Below are positions 50,384 through 56,381 of a stretch of DNA of 56,381 nucleotides, piece by piece. The stretch's first letter is position 1. Each line of letters begins with the position of its first letter. Source of the stretch: Staphylococcus canis (lineage in GTDB: Bacteria > Bacillota > Bacilli > Staphylococcales > Staphylococcaceae); assembly GCF_016238445.1 (NCBI RefSeq), contig NZ_JABANU010000017.1:1-56381 (forward strand). The letters run 5' to 3'. The position numbers and the translations under genes were made by a program. The notes under the pieces are model-generated. The model searched no databases. It was not told the DNA's origin and was given only the letters and a program-made list of their open reading frames with translations.

Positions 50384-53300
50384 GTTGCGCCTCCTCGATT
50401 GATATGGTTTGATCAAACTGTTTGATGAGTGATTTAATTTCATTAATTTGCTCATCATCTAAGTCGAATTGAATCATAGAGGTCACTTCGTGTTGTGCTG
50501 TTGCTTCCATTTCATTTAAGCGTTCTTTTGAAGATGATTTTAAACGGTTTAATAGATCTTCAAGAGATTGCTTTAAATCATGAATTTTTGGTTGTAAAAG
50601 CTCTATCGTGTTATCTTTAATGATTTCATGAATTTCTTTTTGGTATTGCGGGTTTAAAATATGTTTTTTAGTTAACACTTTAGGTAATTCACGTGTAAAG
50701 GAATTTAGTTCAATTTTGAGAAATGCCTCTTGTATGTCATCAACTTTTTTACTTAAATCTGATTCAACCATAATATGATACTGTTGCAGTTGTTTTAAAA
50801 CTGGAGCAATCTCATTTTCAAAAGTATTACGATGAAAATGTTTTACTCGTTCTACTAACAGAGTTTGTTCTAAATATAATTTTTGATGAATTTGATCTAA
50901 ATAAATTTTTGAAGCACGTATCTTTTCTTGTTTGAAATCTTTAGTATCAGTCATTTGTCCATTAAATACAGATTTAACATCATCTAATAATTGGATTTTT
51001 AATCTTTCGTTTAAATGATACAATTGGTCGTCAATTTCATTACTTGTTTTTTGGACTAAAGATGAAATGATTTGATCTTGATTGAAAATAGTTGGTTGTG
51101 ATAATGTTTTTAATTGTTGTTTATTTTGTTGTAATTCATGATGATTCGTCTCATAATCAGTTACCATATTTTGATACGCATGGCGTACATATCCAAGTTG
51201 GTTCATTATGTTACGCTCTAATACGTGTTTAGACTCAACCTTCGTGAAATGTTCGATACTTTCTTTAAGTGCTGCAACGCCATCATCAGAATCTATCAAT
51301 GCATTTCGACTTGAAACACTAAAGATTTCAGGCGACATTTGCACATCTAATAGTGCATTTCTTACATATTCTTTAACTGCTTCTTCATCATGTTCAGATT
51401 CTGCCAGGTCTGATGCATTAATCACCATCTTAAATGCTTGTTGTTCAGCTAATTGATTAATATTTTTCATATGTTCAATAAATAGTTTGTCATTATCAGT
51501 AAATGAGTGATTAAAGTAACTTACGTATAAAATAAGGTCAGATGTCGTCAAGATTTTTTCGGTTTCATGTGTATGGCGTTGATTATTAGAATGTAATCCT
51601 AGTGAGTCAATAATAACTTTATCTTTAAGCCAATCAATAGGTAATTGAATACTAACTTTATCTACAAATGTTGCATATTCATCTTCAGCGCTCCATTTTC
51701 TAACTTCATCTTTAGAAATAGCATGTTCTAACCCCTTTTGGACTAAATCTTCGTACAAAGTATAATTCTTTTCAATTGCTTCAATAAATGCTACACGATT
51801 TTTATCAATACTTGCTTTAAGTTGTGTTTTGTCAAAATCTAAAAAAGATTGAATTGAGTTAAAAGTATGTCCGATAATGTCAGTCACATTATTTATTTCT
51901 TCTAACAGTGACGCTTGTGTTTTGAAAGTAATATGATTTTGATTACCATAAGATATTTCAGTTGTAGCTGCTGTTGTTGGATTAGGTGAACTCACTAAAT
52001 AGTGATCGCCTAATAAAGCGTTAATTAAACTACTTTTACCAGCACTAAATGTTCCAAAAACACCAATTTTTATAATACGATTATCCATACGTTTCAAAGT
52101 GTTTTGTATATTTTGAAGTGTATTATGGAATAATGGACCATTTTTAAGTAAATCTAAAGCGGATAAAACCTCATCTTTTGAAAAGCTTGATGATAACGAT
52201 TTTTTGATTTCCGTATCACTATTTTTGTGTTCGTCAATAGAGTCTTCATGTTTAGGATGATATTCGATACGTTTTCTATCAATCAGTTTATCGAGTGAAT
52301 CATCCATATGAATATAATAATGTCTATAATTCTCAGTATCCAAAGATCTTTTTAATTGGTTAAGTGAAAGATAACGATCATATAGATTTTGGGTTTCATT
52401 ATCCACATGAGTATTATCATCAGCTTTAACTGTTTTGACAATTTTCTCATCAAGTGGTTCAGAATTTTTTAAAATAAATTGTCTGATTGATTTCATAAGA
52501 TCTTCTGCAAAAGTTAATACATATTGATTACTAATATTGATTTGAGTTTGATATAAATCGGTTACTAATGTTTCAGGCAATTTTACTTCTTGATTAAGTA
52601 TATGTTCATTTAAATTCGTATCATTGCTAAAACGTGTTAAAAATGCCATATCATCTTGCATTGGTTTATAAATATTCTGTGTAATTTTATTTTGGAGTTG
52701 TGACATTAACTGTTCAAGACGTACTGTCCTTTCAGCTTCGGTTTTTTTCTTTTTATTTAAGAATCCTCCAACTTTAAAGTCTTTCGTCATACTTTCTAAA
52801 TAGTGACGTATTTGTTCACGTGTATCATGTGTCATGATATAGGCATTATCTATTATAGATTTACGTTTTTCATATAGATAATGTTTTAACGCCGATTTAT
52901 CATTTAATAATTTTGCTTCTTCACTGACAGCTTCATTTTGTTGGAATTTATTATAAGCATGATCAAATTCGTCAGCTTCTATATTAAGTTCTTCAAGAAT
53001 GAAATCCATCGCATTATTTAAATAGCTTGATTGTTTAGAAGTAATGAATGTTGTAATTCGATTAACAAAATCTGAAATGGATTCTCGATTGTTGTCATGA
53101 GAATGAATAAATGATTTGAGCTGATCGATCTGGTTATTAGGATGGTCGAATTTTGATACATAGAATGTTTCAATAAGGTCAATATCCCAATCTGATATCG
53201 ATTTTTGTACACGTGTTTTAAAAGTATCAAAGCTAATTTCATTATCTTGATGTTTATCTATTTGATTGATAACAAAGACAACAGGAATACGAGCTTGATT

Positions 53301-53846
53301 TAAGCGTTTCATAAATTCAAAATTGAGTGCTGACTGAACATGATTATAATCTACAGTATAGAAGACAATATTACTTGTATATAAAAAGCTTTCTGTACTC
53401 ATACTATGTGATTGTACGTTAGAATCTACTCCGGGTGTATCTTGAAATGTAAGACCGTCATTAAAAAGATTTGTTTTGAAGCGGATATCAATAGATTCTA
53501 CATTAAAATTTTCCCTATTCATTTGTTTGACTTCACTATAATCTTTTAAAATAGTATATTTTTGATTTTCTAAATTAGCAGTAATACTATTTTCTTTAGC
53601 TACTGTTACTAAAGCGGTGTTACTTGTTGTTGGTACAGGTGAACTTGGTAATATTTCCTGTTCAATCAAATGATTAATTAGCGTTGATTTTCCCGCTGAA
53701 AAGTGGCCTACAAATGTTAGAGTATAATGATTTAAAAATACTTTTTTAATAATTTGATTTATCATTGTGACAAGTTGATGATGATCTGACTTTTCAACTT
53801 CTTTTTTTAATTTATATAATATATCTAATTCAGTTTGATTTTGCAT
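50376..53846 (-). CDS. Tandem dynamin-like GTPase (DynA type)
   Basis: A 1156-residue protein with two complete dynamin-type GTPase halves. G1 motifs GHFSAGKSTLINHL (about residues 42-55) and GTFSAGKSSLINAL (about 598-611), DTPGVDSN (about 138) and DSLGLHSN (about 740) for G3, NQID (about 193) and NASD (about 797) for G4; long helical regions after each half, including coiled coils. Close to B. subtilis DynA in size. Such proteins tether and fuse membranes and counter phage or antibiotic pore damage. GTP-binding residues look intact in both halves. It is translationally coupled with the 5' nuclease downstream. Confidence 0.9.
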   Translation of the reverse strand: MQNQTELDILYKLKKEVEKSDHHQLVTMINQIIKKVFLNHYTLTFVGHFSAGKSTLINHLIEQEILPSSPVPTTSNTALVTVAKENSITANLENQKYTILKDYSEVKQMNRENFNVESIDIRFKTNLFNDGLTFQDTPGVDSNVQSHSMSTESFLYTSNIVFYTVDYNHVQSALNFEFMKRLNQARIPVVFVINQIDKHQDNEISFDTFKTRVQKSISDWDIDLIETFYVSKFDHPNNQIDQLKSFIHSHDNNRESISDFVNRITTFITSKQSSYLNNAMDFILEELNIEADEFDHAYNKFQQNEAVSEEAKLLNDKSALKHYLYEKRKSIIDNAYIMTHDTREQIRHYLESMTKDFKVGGFLNKKKKTEAERTVRLEQLMSQLQNKITQNIYKPMQDDMAFLTRFSNDTNLNEHILNQEVKLPETLVTDLYQTQINISNQYVLTFAEDLMKSIRQFILKNSEPLDEKIVKTVKADDNTHVDNETQNLYDRYLSLNQLKRSLDTENYRHYYIHMDDSLDKLIDRKRIEYHPKHEDSIDEHKNSDTEIKKSLSSSFSKDEVLSALDLLKNGPLFHNTLQNIQNTLKRMDNRIIKIGVFGTFSAGKSSLINALLGDHYLVSSPNPTTAATTEISYGNQNHITFKTQASLLEEINNVTDIIGHTFNSIQSFLDFDKTQLKASIDKNRVAFIEAIEKNYTLYEDLVQKGLEHAISKDEVRKWSAEDEYATFVDKVSIQLPIDWLKDKVIIDSLGLHSNNQRHTHETEKILTTSDLILYVSYFNHSFTDNDKLFIEHMKNINQLAEQQAFKMVINASDLAESEHDEEAVKEYVRNALLDVQMSPEIFSVSSRNALIDSDDGVAALKESIEHFTKVESKHVLERNIMNQLGYVRHAYQNMVTDYETNHHELQQNKQQLKTLSQPTIFNQDQIISSLVQKTSNEIDDQLYHLNERLKIQLLDDVKSVFNGQMTDTKDFKQEKIRASKIYLDQIHQKLYLEQTLLVERVKHFHRNTFENEIAPVLKQLQQYHIMVESDLSKKVDDIQEAFLKIELNSFTRELPKVLTKKHILNPQYQKEIHEIIKDNTIELLQPKIHDLKQSLEDLLNRLKSSSKERLNEMEATAQHEVTSMIQFDLDDEQINEIKSLIKQFDQTISIEEAQHV

Positions 53847-54052
53847 TAATATATACCCCTTGTTTCAGTCTATCTTTAATTGTATTACATTTAACGATGT
53901 TACAAAAGTAGAATTATCGTTAAAACTATAATATAACAATCATTGATTCAATTGGCATATATAAAGATATGGGTTAGAATTTCAAAGGATTTAAAAAGAG
54001 AGTACATATATCTAAAAATGGAGAATGATAAAAAGTGTAGAACTATAGCAAA

Positions 54053-54100
54053 TCGTCATTATAGCAAGGCCCATAATGAGGAACTTACAATGACGATTAT
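54053..54100. repeat. Inverted repeat in the gap before the dynamin gene
   Basis: AATCGTCATT (54053-54062) pairs with AATGACGATT (54091-54100); an alternative inner pair TCATTAT/ATAATGA also exists. The 285-base gap (53847-54131) otherwise holds the dynamin promoter region and no ORF. Confidence 0.55.
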
Positions 54101-54131
54101 ACTCTAATTCCAAAGATGTGATTACTTAATA

Positions 54132-55049
54132 TTATAAAGTGAGGTCTTTTGAAACTTTTTTCTGTTTTCGAATTTTCATTATTTGTGAAATAACATAAAT
54201 AATAATGCCTAACCATATAAAACAAAATGTAATAAATTGGTCAGTGTTAAATGGTTCTTTAAATACGAGTATACCTAGAATGAAAATAATTGTTGGTCCT
54301 AAGTATTGTATAAAACCCATTAGTGATAAAGGAATACGTATAGCACCAGCAGAAAATGCAAGTAATGGTAAAACAGTAGCTGCACCAGAAAATAGTAACC
54401 AGAATGTTGATAAATTCCATCCAACACTTAATCCAGAATGTTGATAAATATAAAATAAATAGATAAGAGCTGCTGGAGTTGTTGCAATGGTTTCAATTGT
54501 GATACCGCTTAATGCATTTAAAGGTACAAGTTTTTTTAACAGACCATAAAACCCGAAAGTGAAAGCAAGTACTAGAGAGATTACCGGTAACTCCCCTACT
54601 TTTACTGTCATGTATAAAACACCAGCTGCTGCTATAATAATAGCACACCATTCTAATCGACTGAATCGTTCTTTAAAGAAAATCATCGATAAAAATATAC
54701 TTACTAAAGGATTAATGTAATAGCCTAGACTTGTTTGGAGAACATACCCAGCTTCAATTGCATAAATGAAAGTTCCCCAGTTAATCGTAACGATATATCC
54801 TGCTAAAATAATAATGAATAATTTCTTAGGATACTCTAATAAATATTTAAGGTCTAGTGTTAATTGATGTTTCTGCTTTAATAGTGGTACAAGTACAGCC
54901 AATAAAATCAATGATAAAACAATTCGAATCATTAAAGTTTCAATCGCATCAATACCATGTATAAGTGCCCAGTATAGAGGTAAAGTCCCCCACATAAAAT
55001 ATGCTAAAAATGCAAAGAATATTCCTTTTTTAAATTCTTGTGGTTGCAT
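54132..55049 (-). CDS. rarD: RarD/EamA family drug/metabolite transporter
   Basis: A 305-residue membrane protein with ten hydrophobic helices and a RarD start MQPQEFKKGIFFAFLAYFMWGTLPLYWAL. Family members are thought to export or import small molecules; RarD was tied to chloramphenicol sensitivity in Pseudomonas but the substrate here is unknown. The C terminus is basic (KIRKQKKVSKDL). A GGGGGATATT ribosome site precedes the ATG. It is 37 bases after the RNA methyltransferase gene and likely cotranscribed with it. Confidence 0.85.
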   Translation of the reverse strand: MQPQEFKKGIFFAFLAYFMWGTLPLYWALIHGIDAIETLMIRIVLSLILLAVLVPLLKQKHQLTLDLKYLLEYPKKLFIIILAGYIVTINWGTFIYAIEAGYVLQTSLGYYINPLVSIFLSMIFFKERFSRLEWCAIIIAAAGVLYMTVKVGELPVISLVLAFTFGFYGLLKKLVPLNALSGITIETIATTPAALIYLFYIYQHSGLSVGWNLSTFWLLFSGAATVLPLLAFSAGAIRIPLSLMGFIQYLGPTIIFILGILVFKEPFNTDQFITFCFIWLGIIIYVISQIMKIRKQKKVSKDLTL

Positions 55050-55086
55050 AATATCCCCCTATTCTATAGTTATAAATACAATGAAA

Positions 55087-56211
55087 TTATTTCTTTTTAG
55101 CCCAATACTGATAAAAAGTAGTTTCAATATAACCATTAAATAATTTTCGACGCTTTGTTGCTTTTTGATTCACAAGATACTCAAAAGCTTTATGACTTGT
55201 CATAATATATAGTGATAATTGAGGGTTTTGTTTGAGTAACGTACCTAAATATCGATACATTTCTTCTACTTCGTCACGATCACCAATACGTTCTCCATAA
55301 GGTGGATTTCCAATTAAGCCAATTGGCCCATCATAATCGATGGTTAAAGTATTAACATCTTTCACGTCGAATTGTATAATATCCCCAACACCGACCTCGT
55401 CAGCATTTCTTTTAGCTATATCTATCATATCTGGATCAATATCGTAAGCATAGATGGTAATCTCTTTATCATAATCTGCTTTTGAATCAGCTTCAGCTCT
55501 TAATTGAGCGAATAATCCATCTGGGATAAAATCCCATTCCTCTGAAACGAATGAACGGTTAAAGCCAGGTGCAATATTTTGCGCAATTAAACAAGCTTCA
55601 ATTGCAATTGTACCAGATCCACAAAATGGATCTATAAGCGGCGTATCACCTGTCCAATTAGCAAGCTTAACAAGGCTGGCAGCTAGGGTTTCTTTTATTG
55701 GAGCCTCCCCTTGTGCAAGGCGATACCCTCTTTTATTTAATCCAGATCCTGACGTATCGATTGTAAGTAATACCTTATCTTTGAGAATATTAACTTCAAT
55801 TGGGTATGTAGCCCCAGATTCATCAAGCCATCCTTTTACATGATGTGCTTGTTTTAACTTTTCAACAATAGCTTTTTTTGTGATAGATTGAACATCTGGA
55901 ACACTATGTAGTTTAGACTTTAAACTTCTACCTTGCACAGGAAACGCACCATTTTCAGGAATGAATAATTCCCACGGTAAAGCTTTAACTTTTTCAAAAA
56001 GTTCATCGAAACTGTAAGCATTGAACTCACCCACGACAAGTTTTACTCGATCAGCGGTTCTTAACCATAGATTTGTTTCAACAATAGCTTTTTCATCACC
56101 TTCAAAATAAATACGACCGTTTTCAACTCGTGTCTCATAGCCTAAATCTTTAAGTTCTTTAGAGACAATTGATTCTAGACCCATAGGACACACTGCTAGT
56201 AGTTGATACAT
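55087..56211 (-). CDS. THUMP-domain RNA methyltransferase (YpsC/RlmL-like)
   Basis: A 374-residue SAM-dependent methyltransferase. An N-terminal THUMP domain (about 40-150) binds RNA, the SAM site has DPFCGSGTIAIEA (about 190-202), and the catalytic NPPYG is at about 303-307 (GNPPYGERIG). Relatives add m2G or m6A to 23S rRNA. The adjacent ATG ATG gives two starts; 56211 (MYQLLAVCPMGLES) is preferred from spacing to AAGGAGGG. The order with gpsB and the dynamin gene matches S. aureus. Precise target base is not known. Confidence 0.88.
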   Translation of the reverse strand: MYQLLAVCPMGLESIVSKELKDLGYETRVENGRIYFEGDEKAIVETNLWLRTADRVKLVVGEFNAYSFDELFEKVKALPWELFIPENGAFPVQGRSLKSKLHSVPDVQSITKKAIVEKLKQAHHVKGWLDESGATYPIEVNILKDKVLLTIDTSGSGLNKRGYRLAQGEAPIKETLAASLVKLANWTGDTPLIDPFCGSGTIAIEACLIAQNIAPGFNRSFVSEEWDFIPDGLFAQLRAEADSKADYDKEITIYAYDIDPDMIDIAKRNADEVGVGDIIQFDVKDVNTLTIDYDGPIGLIGNPPYGERIGDRDEVEEMYRYLGTLLKQNPQLSLYIMTSHKAFEYLVNQKATKRRKLFNGYIETTFYQYWAKKK

Positions 56212-56261
56212 CATTTTCCCTCCTTGTTGTTAATGGTTATTAATTTATAAAAATGAAAGGG

Positions 56262-56278
56262 GCTGGGACATAAATACA
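56262..56278 (-). repeat. Staphylococcal GGGACATAAAT-type intergenic repeat
   Basis: GGGCTGGGACATAAAT (about 56261-56276) is a recurring intergenic motif in staphylococci as I know them, usually next to a terminator, as here. Confidence 0.6.
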
Positions 56279-56284
56279 GCTCCA

Positions 56285-56332
56285 AAAGAACCCCGCTAAG
56301 ATTCCAAATTGGATTTTAGCGGGGTTCTTTAT
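56285..56332 (-). terminator. Terminator of the next minus-strand gene (off window)
   Basis: AAAGAACCCCGCTAA and TTAGCGGGGTTCTTT form a 15-bp stem; the minus strand then has TTTTGG. It ends a gene that lies to the right of the window. Confidence 0.8.
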
Positions 56333-56381
56333 ATAATTTACACATATTGTTTCAAAAAAATAAAGCCCTCACTTATAATAA

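Noticed and set aside
56285..56332. Terminator belonging to the RNA methyltransferase gene
   Set aside because: It lies upstream of that gene on the minus strand, so it ends the neighbouring off-window gene instead.

Overview
The window is a low-G+C Firmicutes chromosome segment whose gene content and order match the Staphylococcus core genome: glcT, msrR, femAB, the dap/lysA operon, cspA, odhAB, arlRS, murG, ctpA, crr, msrAB, dfrA, thyA and a double-GTPase dynamin. The species is probably a coagulase-negative staphylococcus. Compared with my memory of S. aureus, several blocks are absent: trp genes between tyrA and femA, opp/pst transporters around pepF, lysC at the head of the dap operon, and a gene between murG and ctpA.

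Layout. 1-125 is the end of an IS3-family (IS150-like) element. 307-6088 is mostly plus strand: antiterminator GlcT, an AI-2E-type permease, MsrA (minus), LCP protein MsrR, a one-domain Spo0M-like protein and an SOS-controlled Y-family polymerase. tyrA (minus) diverges from femA-femB (pentaglycine bridge enzymes). 10068-10799 is a gene-poor terminus island holding a perfect-looking Xer dif site at 10680-10707, two extra XerD-arm-like repeats, a long palindrome and a tiny cysteine-rich ORF. pepF, cvfB and an ABC-F protein follow. A lysine riboswitch then precedes asd-dapA-dapB-dapD-(hairpin)-deacetylase-alr2-lysA, which makes diaminopimelate, D-alanine and lysine for peptidoglycan and protein.

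From 26.3 kb to the end nearly everything is on the minus strand: brnQ; a MoxR/VWA pair with a VOC protein and small proteins; odhA-odhB with a likely cre site; arlR-arlS; a plus-strand Fur-controlled small RNA locus that resembles IsrR; PAP2 phosphatase; murG; ctpA; a yozE-crr pair; msrA-msrB; fakB2-type DegV protein; dfrA; thyA; a bacilliredoxin; cvfC. A short plus-strand pair has a preQ1-I riboswitch-controlled queuosine-precursor transporter and an RNase H-like protein. The window closes with a 5'-3' exonuclease overlapping the dynamin-like gene, rarD and a THUMP RNA methyltransferase.

The most unusual part is the dif island (10.07-10.80 kb): dif-arm repeats flank a possible undescribed micro-ORF, which suggests an Xer-associated insertion relic. 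The IsrR-like locus is the second highlight. All comparisons with named relatives are from memory; no database search was run.
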